Part shown: in pieces, positions 43,032-51,480 of the stretch | Layout of the letters: each line of letters opens with the position of its first letter | Position numbering within the stretch: position 1 is the first letter of the stretch | Assembly: GCA_049889535.1 (NCBI GenBank) | Contig: JBMHDF010000018.1 | Coordinates: 248,001-312,000, forward strand | Source of the DNA: JAYQKL01 sp049889535 | GTDB lineage: Bacteria > Pseudomonadota > Alphaproteobacteria > RS24 | Length of the DNA: 64,000 nucleotides | Direction of reading: 5' to 3' | The notes under the pieces: model-generated | Databases searched by the model: none | The model's input: only the letters and a program-made list of their open reading frames with translations | What the model was told of the DNA's origin: nothing | Translations under genes and position numbers: made by a program

Positions 43032-44831
43032 ATGTTTCAAAATTTTAATGATGATGAGGGTGGCGGCGGTGTAGATAAACTCACCGAATTGCGCGCGCGC
43101 ATGACAGATTTAGGCATTGAGGCGTTTTTAGTGCCGCGTGAAGATGCATTTTTAGGTGAATATGTGCCTGCTTGCGGCGAACGCCTGAAATGGCTCACGG
43201 GTTTTGGCGGGTCAGCTGGTCTGGCGATGATTTTGCAAGATAAAGCCGCAATACTGGTAGATGGCCGGTATGTTTTACAAGCGCCGCAACAAGTCGATAC
43301 AGATTATTTTGAGATTTTGCCTTCCATGCATATCAAAGCCCAAGACTGGCTTAAAGACAATTTAACCGCTGGATGTTGTGTGGGGTTCGACCCAATGTTG
43401 CATCATCTCAATCAGATAGAAACATTGAAAAAAAACCTCGCCTTGTCTGATATTGACATGCGGCCTATTGAGGAGAACCCGATTGACACGATTTGGGCTG
43501 ATCGCCCCGCCCCACCATCTGGAAATATTTCGGTCTATCCAGAAAAATTGGCGGGGGCGAGCAGTCGTGAAAAACGCACGCAAATTGCTGAAAAAATCAA
43601 AGAACAAAATGCTGATTGTTTTATCCTGACGCAGCCTGAAAGCATTGCTTGGTTGCTCAATATTCGCGGGCAAGATGTGCCTCACACGCCGTTAGCTTTG
43701 TCTTATGGCATACTGCATCAAGATACAAAATTTGACTGGTTCATCGACCCAGCACGTATTGATAAGGCGCTTAAAAAACATTTAGGCGATGGCATAAATC
43801 TTATTGCGCCAGAGAAAATGGCTACACAATTATCGCAATACAATAAAAAGACAGTATTGCTTGACCCCAATACAGCAAATTATGGCTTTGCTGAACTCGT
43901 GCCACATTATCAAAAAAGCGACGATTTATGCGCCCTGCCCAAAGCCTGCAAAACAAAATCTGAATTGGCGGCAACAACCGCAGCTCATATACGAGACGGC
44001 GCCGCTTTGTGTGAATTTTTATGCTGGTTTGATGCACAAGCCACAAATGGTAATCTGAGCGAAATAAGTGCTGCCAAACAATTAGAGCAATTTCGCGCGC
44101 ATAGTGACGCATTATTAGATTTGAGTTTTGATACTATTTCAGGCACAGGCCCAAATGGCGCGATTGTGCATTATCGGGTGACCGAGAAAACCAATCGTGA
44201 CATTAAGGCTGGTGATTTATATTTGGTTGATAGTGGCGGTCAATATATTGACGGGACAACCGATGTGACACGCACGATTTATGTAGAAGGCAAACCGCCA
44301 CCAGCTGATGCCGTAATGGCATTTACGCGTGTCTTGAAAGGGCATATTGCTTTGGCAACAGCACGTTTCCCTGCTGGTACAGATGGGGTTATGCTCGACG
44401 CCTTAGCTCGGGCGCCGCTTTGGGCGGCTGGACTAGATTTTGATCATGGCACAGGTCATGGCGTGGGGGTATATTTGTCAGTCCATGAAGGCCCGCAACG
44501 TATTTCCAAAGGCGGCACTGTCGCGCTAAAAGAGGGCATGATTGTGTCCAATGAACCTGGCTATTACCGCACAGACGCTTTCGGGATACGAATTGAAAAC
44601 CTGCAATATGTTACTGCCGCTGAAAAGCGTGCTGGGGAAGAGCGCCCAATGCATGGTTTTCATGTTTTGACACAAGCCCCAATTGATAAGCGATTGATTG
44701 ATAAAACGCTTCTTACAGCAGAAGAAATTAGCTGGCTGAATGATTATCATCTAGAAGTTAGACGCTTAATCATGCCGCTTTTAAGCATTTCAGCGGCAGA
44801 ATGGTTAGAGCAAGCTACCGAAGCTTTATAA
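43032..44831 (+). CDS. Aminopeptidase P family protein (M24B metallopeptidase)
   Basis: The 599-residue protein has two N-terminal creatinase-like domains and a C-terminal pita-bread catalytic domain, the long form of X-Pro aminopeptidase. Metal ligands are the Asp pair in LVDSGGQYIDGTTDVTRT, His in FDHGTGHGVG, Glu in SNEPGYYR, and Glu in IRIENLQ. An acidic Gly-rich leader (NFNDDEGGGGV) precedes the first domain. Substrate is predicted to be peptides with proline at position 2. Confidence 0.94.
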   Translation: MFQNFNDDEGGGGVDKLTELRARMTDLGIEAFLVPREDAFLGEYVPACGERLKWLTGFGGSAGLAMILQDKAAILVDGRYVLQAPQQVDTDYFEILPSMHIKAQDWLKDNLTAGCCVGFDPMLHHLNQIETLKKNLALSDIDMRPIEENPIDTIWADRPAPPSGNISVYPEKLAGASSREKRTQIAEKIKEQNADCFILTQPESIAWLLNIRGQDVPHTPLALSYGILHQDTKFDWFIDPARIDKALKKHLGDGINLIAPEKMATQLSQYNKKTVLLDPNTANYGFAELVPHYQKSDDLCALPKACKTKSELAATTAAHIRDGAALCEFLCWFDAQATNGNLSEISAAKQLEQFRAHSDALLDLSFDTISGTGPNGAIVHYRVTEKTNRDIKAGDLYLVDSGGQYIDGTTDVTRTIYVEGKPPPADAVMAFTRVLKGHIALATARFPAGTDGVMLDALARAPLWAAGLDFDHGTGHGVGVYLSVHEGPQRISKGGTVALKEGMIVSNEPGYYRTDAFGIRIENLQYVTAAEKRAGEERPMHGFHVLTQAPIDKRLIDKTLLTAEEISWLNDYHLEVRRLIMPLLSISAAEWLEQATEAL

Positions 44832-44855
44832 ATTCAATACCAGAATGCAAAATAC

Positions 44856-44885
44856 AACTACAGATTGGTAGTTATAATTATTACA
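44856..44885 (+). terminator. Weak hairpin after the aminopeptidase gene
   Basis: AACTAC (44856-44861) pairs with GTAGTT (44868-44873), followed by ATAATTATT. The short AT-rich stem makes this a doubtful terminator. Confidence 0.25.
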
Positions 44886-44896
44886 ACCATTAGTAT

Positions 44897-44931
44897 TTAC
44901 TTCTAGGAACGCGTAAACGCGAAAGAAGTAA
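44897..44931 (+). other. Hairpin just upstream of the 155-aa gene
   Basis: TTACTTCT (44897-44904) pairs with AGAAGTAA (44924-44931), with an inner CGCG-taaa-CGCG hairpin. It ends 10 bases before the ATG and includes the only AGGA and AGAAG sequences that could serve as ribosome binding sites. It could limit translation of the downstream gene or end the upstream transcript, though no U-run follows. Confidence 0.45.
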
Positions 44932-44941
44932 TGATAATAAA

Positions 44942-45409
44942 ATGATTGCGCAAAGATTTCATCTCGATGCCACACTTCAGTATATTCTGCAGCAAGCACG
45001 ATTAAATAAATTTACCAGTTTCAAACAATTAACGCGATTTTATGGCATTGCCGACCAAGACTGGGCACATGTGTATACGCTTTTATTTCAACATATTAAC
45101 AAACTTGTTTTTCATTGCGCGGAAAACCAAATACCCTGTCTTGCGGTCATGGTTGTGAGCAAAATTCACATTGAAACAGGTATTATGTCGAACAGACAGG
45201 TCGCGCGGCTTTCAAAGGTCATGCTCGCGGCTCATTATCAAGGTGTGATGAGTCTGCGCAATTTACAAAACCATCAAAAACACTGTTTCTCATGGGTACA
45301 AAAACAGGAAAATGATTTTTATCCTATCGAAGTGAAAAATGGTGAAATTCTGCCGCTTTATGAGCGCACTCACCCTTTGGGCGCTAATATTTATAAACTC
45401 AACTCATAA
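44942..45409 (+). CDS. Hypothetical protein (155 aa), unknown family
   Basis: A soluble protein without signal or membrane segments. The layout RFYGIADQDWAHVYTLLFQHINKLVFHCAENQIPCLAVMVVSK resembles a domain common in accessory genes, where a helix pair is followed by a I-x-x-C-x-x-x-x-I-P-x-L-x-x-x-V-V segment. I do not recognise a named family. Start choice is uncertain because no clear ribosome binding site lies outside the hairpin. The 3' end overlaps the convergent ligA stop by 6 bases. Confidence 0.6.
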   Translation: MIAQRFHLDATLQYILQQARLNKFTSFKQLTRFYGIADQDWAHVYTLLFQHINKLVFHCAENQIPCLAVMVVSKIHIETGIMSNRQVARLSKVMLAAHYQGVMSLRNLQNHQKHCFSWVQKQENDFYPIEVKNGEILPLYERTHPLGANIYKLNS

Positions 45410-47536
45410 ATCTTTAATCAAAGCCAACCAGGCCTCTTCAGACATGACCTCAATCTCTAAAGCTTCAGCTTTTTTTAATTTCGACCCGGCACCAGGCCCT
45501 GCGACAAGAATATCCGTTTTTGCAGAAACAGAGCCTGACACTTTAGCGCCGAGTTGCTCGGCACGCGCTTTGGCCTCCGCCCGTGTCATTTGCTCTAATG
45601 TGCCGGTGAACACCACTGTTTTGCCTGTAATTGGCGAGTCTGTGTTCACCGCCTCTGGGGCTTGTGTCACAATGCCTGCTGCTAATAAACCCTGCACAAT
45701 GTCACGATTATGGCTTTCGGTGAAAAACCCAACCAATGCATCAATCATGGTTTCGCCGACCCCATCAATTGCTTCTAATTCCGCGCGGGCGGTTTGACTT
45801 ATGTCCGTGTCCCCCTCGCCAATTTGCAACACAGCTTGCTGCAAAGCCTCGACAGATTGATAATGCCGAGCCAATAATTTCGCTGTGGTTTCACCAATAT
45901 GACGAATCCCTAAGGCGAATAAAAAGCGTTCTAAAGCGATATTTTTACGCGCATCAATAGCAGCAAAAAGTTTCTTCATACTGTCTTTTAATGCGCCTTT
46001 ATTTTTACCAGAGCCATAAGTCCAGCTTTCCGGCGGATTTTGGGCATGGGTTTCCAATTTAAAAATATCAACCGGCGTGCGTAACACTTCGAGCGCCCAA
46101 AACTCATCAATCTGCTTCGTTCCCAAACCTTCAATGTCAAAGGCGCGACGCGACACAAAATGCTTCAAACGCTCGCGCGCCTGGGCGGGGCAAGAAAGCC
46201 CACCTGTGCAACGGCGTACAGCGTCACGCTCACCATCTTGGCGTATTTCATGCACCGCATGCGCGCCACAGGCGGGACAAGTATCCGGAAAAATATAGGA
46301 AGCCGCCTCATGGGGGCGTTTATCTAAAACAACTTCGACAATTTGCGGTATCACGTCACCAGCCCGCTGCACAATCACCGTATCGCCTATGCGCACATCA
46401 AGCCGGTTGATTTCATCGGCATTATGCAATGTCGCATTTGTCACATTTACTCCGCCCACACGCACAGATTGCAATTTGGCAACAGGTGTAAGCGCGCCCG
46501 TGCGCCCAACCTGCACATCAATATCTTGCAAAATGGTCACGGCTTTTTCTGCCGGAAACTTATGCGCAATCGCCCAACGCGGCGCGCGAGCAACAAAGCC
46601 TAAACGCTTTTGCCAATCCAGCCGGTCAATTTTATAAACCATGCCATCAATATCATAGCCAAGCGCAGCGCGCTGTTCGCCAACCAAAGCCCAATGCGCC
46701 ATTAACTCAGCCACCGAGTTAGCTTCAATCAAAAGCGGATTAACTTGAAACCCCCAATCCCGAAAATGTTCCATCATTTCAGATTGACGAGCCGCAACCT
46801 CTTGCGACATTTCACCCCAAGCATAGGCAAAAAATTTCAATGGGCGTTGCGCCGTAATATTAGAATCAAGCTGGCGCAAACTGCCCGCCGCCGCATTACG
46901 GGGATTGGCAAATATTTTTTTATTTTGCGCCATCTGGTTTTGGTTCAAGGCATCAAAATCAGCATGCAGCATATAAACCTCGCCGCGTATCTCAACCAAA
47001 TCGGGCGCAGAAGCAGGAAGTTGTTTTGGGATATTATCAATCGTGCGCAGGTTTTCGGTAATGTTTTCCCCGACCTCACCATCGCCACGCGTGACACCAA
47101 GCACAAATTGCTGGTTTTCATAACGCAGGCTGGCAGACAAGCCATCTATTTTAGGCTCTGCCGTATAGGTAATCTTCTCATCTTCTGAGAGATTAAGAAA
47201 CCGCTTAATACGGGTTTCAAAATCCGCCACATCTTCCTCATTAAAAGCATTTCCTAATGAGAGCATTGGCACAGTGTGTCGTGCTTTTTCAAAGCCAGCG
47301 GCAGGCGCCGCCCCGACTTTATCGCTTGGGCTATCTGGGCGTTTGAGATGCGGGAAACGCGCTTCAATCGCAGCATTGCGCAAACGCAACGCATCATAAT
47401 CTGCATCACTAATCAGTGGTGCGTCTTGTTGATAATAAGCAGCATCATGGCTGGCGATTTCTTCCGCCAGTTGCGCCAATTCGGCTTGCGCCTGCTGTTC
47501 TGTTAAATCTTCAATGGAAGGCCACTCTGTGTCCAT
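45404..47536 (-). CDS. ligA: NAD-dependent DNA ligase
   Basis: Seals nicks during replication and repair. The 710-residue protein has the adenylated lysine in AEPKIDGLSASLRYE, the NAD-binding Ia domain, the zinc-finger cysteines around CPACGAHAVH and GGLSCPAQ, HhH repeats, and a C-terminal BRCT domain (ITGKTVVFTGTLEQMTRAEA). It follows recN directly, in the alphaproteobacterial extension of the dcw cluster. Confidence 0.97.
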   Translation of the reverse strand: MDTEWPSIEDLTEQQAQAELAQLAEEIASHDAAYYQQDAPLISDADYDALRLRNAAIEARFPHLKRPDSPSDKVGAAPAAGFEKARHTVPMLSLGNAFNEEDVADFETRIKRFLNLSEDEKITYTAEPKIDGLSASLRYENQQFVLGVTRGDGEVGENITENLRTIDNIPKQLPASAPDLVEIRGEVYMLHADFDALNQNQMAQNKKIFANPRNAAAGSLRQLDSNITAQRPLKFFAYAWGEMSQEVAARQSEMMEHFRDWGFQVNPLLIEANSVAELMAHWALVGEQRAALGYDIDGMVYKIDRLDWQKRLGFVARAPRWAIAHKFPAEKAVTILQDIDVQVGRTGALTPVAKLQSVRVGGVNVTNATLHNADEINRLDVRIGDTVIVQRAGDVIPQIVEVVLDKRPHEAASYIFPDTCPACGAHAVHEIRQDGERDAVRRCTGGLSCPAQARERLKHFVSRRAFDIEGLGTKQIDEFWALEVLRTPVDIFKLETHAQNPPESWTYGSGKNKGALKDSMKKLFAAIDARKNIALERFLFALGIRHIGETTAKLLARHYQSVEALQQAVLQIGEGDTDISQTARAELEAIDGVGETMIDALVGFFTESHNRDIVQGLLAAGIVTQAPEAVNTDSPITGKTVVFTGTLEQMTRAEAKARAEQLGAKVSGSVSAKTDILVAGPGAGSKLKKAEALEIEVMSEEAWLALIKDL

Positions 47537-49198
47537 TTAAGCCCCCAATAATTCTCGCGCGGCCTGACGCGCGGCATCATTTATTTCCGCACCAGATAAC
47601 ATGCGCGCAATTTCTTCTTCACGCTCTGCCGCAGTCAGAGCTTGCACATGGGTCAGCGTGCTTTGGTTTTCTGCCTGCTTTGAAATGCGCCAATGATGAT
47701 CACCACATGCCGCAACTTGCGGAGAGTGTGTCACCACCATAACCTGCCCATTTTGCGCCAAAGTCTTTAACCGCGTACCGACAGATTGCGCAACAGCGCC
47801 ACCGACACCCGCATCCACTTCGTCAAATACTAAGCTGCGCGGCGGCGCGCTGGCAGCCAAAGAGACTTTCAGCGCCAACATAAAGCGCGCCAGCTCTCCA
47901 CCCGACGCAATTTTAGCAATCGCGCCTTTAGGCATGCCCGGATTGGTGCTAGCCATAAAACGAATATGGTCCAGCCCGTTTTCATTGCCCTGCTCGAGTG
48001 AGCGCGTTTCAATATTGGTTTCAAAATCTGCTGCTTCCAGCTTTAATGGCTTGAGTTCTGACATCACAGCCGCATCAAGTTTTTGTGCCGCTTTAGTGCG
48101 TGATTTTGACAATTTTTGTGCGATATCTGCATAGTGCGTTTGTGCGGCTTCTACTTCAGCGCGCAAACTTTCCAAATCGCGCGCGCCCCCATCAATGGCA
48201 TCAAGCTTTTGTTGGATTTGTGTTTTTAAATCTGGCAAATCATTGACTGTCACTTGATGCTTACGCGCCAAATCTTTTAACGCGAATAGCCGTTCCTCAA
48301 CATTTTGCAGGCGCACTGGGTCAAAAATAAGTTTTGTGCCAGACGCAGTTAATAAGGCATGCGCTTCTTCTGATTCAACCAGCGCACGCGACAATGCTGC
48401 AACGGCTTCATCAAGAAGTCCACCTGCTTTTGGCGCGACATTTTCTAGCCGTCGTAAACACGCACTCAAAGCTTGGCGCATACCCTCATCGCCATCAAGC
48501 AAGCCGAGCGCCTCATTTAAATCAGCAGATATTTTCTCACTATTCATCAACAGGCTACGCTCTTCACTCAAGGATGTTTCTTCATCAATTTGCGGCTCCA
48601 AATTTGTTAATTCTTCCAACGCATGGCGCAAATATGCTTCTTCCGCTTGAGCGCGGGCAATATTTTCCTCATATTCAGTCAAAGCGCGCAGCTTGGCTTG
48701 CCAGTCATGATAGCTGGTCTTGGTGTTTGCCAATAAATCTTGATGACCAGCATAAGCATCCAGCAAATGCCTTTGCGTATTGGCATCAGTTAGAGATTGG
48801 CTTTCATTCTGTCCGTGAATTTCTACTAATTTCGAACCAATTTGATTAAGCAAATTGATGCTGACGGGCTGGTCGTTTATATAGGCTCTTGAGCGACCAT
48901 CTAAAGTCTGTACCCGTCGCAAAATAATCTGGCCGTCAAAAGCCATATCTTGCGCCATTAAAAATTGTGCGGCTTCATGGTTATCATCCACCTCAAACGC
49001 CGCACTCACCTGCCCTTTTTCAGCCCCTTGTCGTACCAGACTCGCATCACCGCGGGCACCTGTTGCCAATGCGAGCGCATCTAACAAAATAGATTTACCG
49101 GCGCCAGTTTCGCCAGTCAGCGAGCACAATCCCTGCGACCAAGTCAAATCAAGCTTTTCGATAAGAACAATGTCGCGTATGGACAAGGATACCAGCAT
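47537..49198 (-). CDS. recN: DNA repair protein RecN (SMC-like)
   Basis: SMC-family ATPase for double-strand break repair. The ATG at 49198 gives 553 residues starting MLVSLSIRDIVLIEKLDL; a longer frame would overlap bamD. The head has Walker A GETGAGKSILLDAL and Walker B SLVFDEVDAGVGG, with the signature KIASGGELARFMLALK. The middle is long coiled coil. Stop and the ligA start are adjacent. A bamD stop lies 11 bases upstream. Confidence 0.95.
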   Translation of the reverse strand: MLVSLSIRDIVLIEKLDLTWSQGLCSLTGETGAGKSILLDALALATGARGDASLVRQGAEKGQVSAAFEVDDNHEAAQFLMAQDMAFDGQIILRRVQTLDGRSRAYINDQPVSINLLNQIGSKLVEIHGQNESQSLTDANTQRHLLDAYAGHQDLLANTKTSYHDWQAKLRALTEYEENIARAQAEEAYLRHALEELTNLEPQIDEETSLSEERSLLMNSEKISADLNEALGLLDGDEGMRQALSACLRRLENVAPKAGGLLDEAVAALSRALVESEEAHALLTASGTKLIFDPVRLQNVEERLFALKDLARKHQVTVNDLPDLKTQIQQKLDAIDGGARDLESLRAEVEAAQTHYADIAQKLSKSRTKAAQKLDAAVMSELKPLKLEAADFETNIETRSLEQGNENGLDHIRFMASTNPGMPKGAIAKIASGGELARFMLALKVSLAASAPPRSLVFDEVDAGVGGAVAQSVGTRLKTLAQNGQVMVVTHSPQVAACGDHHWRISKQAENQSTLTHVQALTAAEREEEIARMLSGAEINDAARQAARELLGA

Positions 49199-49209
49199 GA
49201 TGAAAATAT

Positions 49210-50049
49210 CTAGAAAATTTGCTTCCAAGCGCGCTTATACCAAGCTTCTTTATCGCCAGGAGAGAAGTCACGCTCGACAAGCATTCGATAAGAATCCGCA
49301 TACCATTCACTATTTGGGTAATTATACCCCAAAACCGCCGCAGACGCGCGGGCTTCTTCTTCAAGACCCAACGCCAAATAGGACTCCGTCAAACGATGGA
49401 GTGCTTCTTCAATATGGGTCGTGCGTTGATATTCAAGCACCACATTTCGAAAGCGGTTAATCGCGGCGACATGGGAATTATTGCGCAAATAATAACGCCC
49501 AATAGACATTTCTTTACTGGCCAAGTGGTCAATGGTCAGGTCAAGCTTGAGACGCGCATCTCGCGCATAGTCTGTATTGGGGTAACGGCGAATTAAATCA
49601 ATCAATGCCTCGCGCGCCAATTCTGTATTTTTTTGATCGCGAGAAATATCTGAAATTTGCTCATATTGGCACTGCGCAATGAGATAATACATATAAGGTG
49701 TCTGCTCATTACCTGGATGTAAAGCTACAAATCGGCGCGCGGCCAAAATGGCCTCGCTATATTTATTTTGCCGATAATATGAATAGGCTGACATAACCAT
49801 TGCCCGCCGCGCCCATACAGAGTAAGGGTGCTGGCGTTCAACTTCATCAAATTCCATCGCTGCGCGGCGGAAGTCGTTTTTTTCTAAACTGTCATAAGCA
49901 GCATTGTAGATTTCCTCTACACCGCGCTCAACATATTCAAGCTCTTCGGTTTTGTCATCTGAACAGGCGACCAAAAAACCGGTCAGAAAAACGGCCATAA
50001 AGACGCGCTTATATATATGAAAACGCGCTTTAGGTAATTCTTTCATCAT
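49210..50049 (-). CDS. bamD: Outer membrane assembly lipoprotein BamD
   Basis: BAM-complex lipoprotein that helps insert beta-barrel proteins. The 279 residues start with a signal peptide and lipobox (LTGFLVAC, Cys lipidation site). The mature part has five TPR-like helical repeats (YNAAYDSLEKNDFRRAAMEFDEVERQHPYSVWARRA, YYRQNKYSEAILAARRFVALHPG and others). It lies between lpxC and recN, the usual position. Confidence 0.94.
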   Translation of the reverse strand: MMKELPKARFHIYKRVFMAVFLTGFLVACSDDKTEELEYVERGVEEIYNAAYDSLEKNDFRRAAMEFDEVERQHPYSVWARRAMVMSAYSYYRQNKYSEAILAARRFVALHPGNEQTPYMYYLIAQCQYEQISDISRDQKNTELAREALIDLIRRYPNTDYARDARLKLDLTIDHLASKEMSIGRYYLRNNSHVAAINRFRNVVLEYQRTTHIEEALHRLTESYLALGLEEEARASAAVLGYNYPNSEWYADSYRMLVERDFSPGDKEAWYKRAWKQIF

Positions 50050-50233
50050 CGACTTATCTCAACACAATTTTTTCATTAACACTATGTCTCGCAAGCTTAA
50101 AAGCTACTCAACACAGCCATTAGACTCAAGCTGTCTTAACAGAGTTCATTAGCAAGAGATTGGCTTTATTTTACACCGATTGCAAGAGCCAGAGCGGGGA
50201 AAATGGTCTTTTTAGATAGATTTTTGGTAAAAA

Positions 50234-51214
50234 TTATTCTGCTGCCGCAAGTGACGCGAGTTCTGGTTCTTCAGACAAAGAAACAATTTCAAACGCATCA
50301 GGGCGTGAGAACAAGGCATGTAGCAGTTTATTATGCAATGCGTGGCCAGATTTAACGCCTTTATAACGACCAATAATGCGCAAGCCTGCAAGATATAGGT
50401 CACCAACCGCATCAAGAATTTTATGGCGGACAAATTCATCATCGCCGCGCAAACCATCTTCATTCAGGACTTTTTCACCATCAATCACAACAGCATTTTC
50501 AAGCGAGCCACCTAGAGCTAGGCCTGCCGCATGCATGGCCTGAACTTCATGAAGCATGCCAAATGTGCGTGCATTTGACACAAAACTACTAAATTCATCA
50601 TCAGCGAGATTCATTGTCGCCGATTGACGGCCAATCACCGCATTATTAAATTCAATATCAGCTTCAAAAATACAGCCCTCATCAGGCAGCAAGGTGCAAG
50701 ACTTATCGCCATCCGTCACGGTCACAGCACGCTTAATGCGAATCATGCGGCGCGGGGCGTTCAGCTCTTGTGTGCCAACCTGATTAATCAAATCAACAAA
50801 TGCCTGCGAGCTGCCATCCATGACAGGCACTTCAGGGCCATCGATTTTAATCACGGCATTATCAATGCCCATACCAGACAACGCCGCCATTAAATGCTCA
50901 ACCGTCCCAACAGTCACACCATAATGATTACCAATCATAGAACATAAAGTCACTTGGCAAACATGGGCGAAAAGGGCTGGAATTGACGCCTCAGCAGGGT
51001 TTTCTATATCTGTACGAATGAAAACAATGCCTGTATTGGCGGGTGCGGGAGTGAGCGTGAAGCTCACATCTGCGCCTGAATGCAAACCAACGCCCTTACA
51101 AGAAAAGGGCGCTGCAACTGTGCGCTGCATCACACCACAAGGCACGCTGCCCTTAACAGGCATCGCTTCATAGCGGTCATGCATTTGTGCAAGTGTTGCA
51201 GGTGGTGGTGTCAT
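50234..51214 (-). CDS. lpxC: UDP-3-O-acyl-N-acetylglucosamine deacetylase
   Basis: Zn-dependent committed step of lipid A synthesis. The 326-residue protein has the zinc ligands in TVGTVEHLMAALSG and VRHKILDAVGDLYLAG. The substrate region ARTFGMLHEVQAM and the GLALGGSLENAVVIDG motif are present. It follows ftsZ by 266 bases, across a strong terminator, so it needs its own promoter. A TTGTCG-17-TAGAAC match lies near 51290 on -. Confidence 0.96.
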   Translation of the reverse strand: MTPPPATLAQMHDRYEAMPVKGSVPCGVMQRTVAAPFSCKGVGLHSGADVSFTLTPAPANTGIVFIRTDIENPAEASIPALFAHVCQVTLCSMIGNHYGVTVGTVEHLMAALSGMGIDNAVIKIDGPEVPVMDGSSQAFVDLINQVGTQELNAPRRMIRIKRAVTVTDGDKSCTLLPDEGCIFEADIEFNNAVIGRQSATMNLADDEFSSFVSNARTFGMLHEVQAMHAAGLALGGSLENAVVIDGEKVLNEDGLRGDDEFVRHKILDAVGDLYLAGLRIIGRYKGVKSGHALHNKLLHALFSRPDAFEIVSLSEEPELASLAAAE

Positions 51215-51412
51215 TTTTAAAACCAGCTTTCAAATATTTTCAAACTTACATAGGTAAATCTACAAGTCTGTTCTACGCCAGCTCATCTGTCACGACAAAT
51301 AACAGTTTGTTACTTTTTGTTACATTTATAGGGGTTTGACAGCTTATCAGAGGGTAAGAATACCCCTTAAAGACAGCATGGATTATCTAAATCCTGCTTC
51401 ATACGCGATCCA

Positions 51413-51464
51413 ATTTTAAAAAAAACAAAGGTTGACGCCTCCGGTGGATCAAACCGGAGGCATC
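51413..51464 (-). terminator. Strong intrinsic terminator after ftsZ
   Basis: On the - strand GATGCCTCCGG pairs with CCGGAGGCGTC around a 9-base loop, followed by AACC and a T-rich run. It starts 17 bases after the ftsZ stop and separates the dcw operon from lpxC. Confidence 0.9.
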
Positions 51465-51480
51465 ATAATCAGTCTGCCGT

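Noticed and set aside
51336..51364. TTGACA with a 17-base spacer on + in the ftsZ-lpxC gap
   Set aside because: The -10 position reads AATACC, a poor match, and no + strand gene lies downstream.
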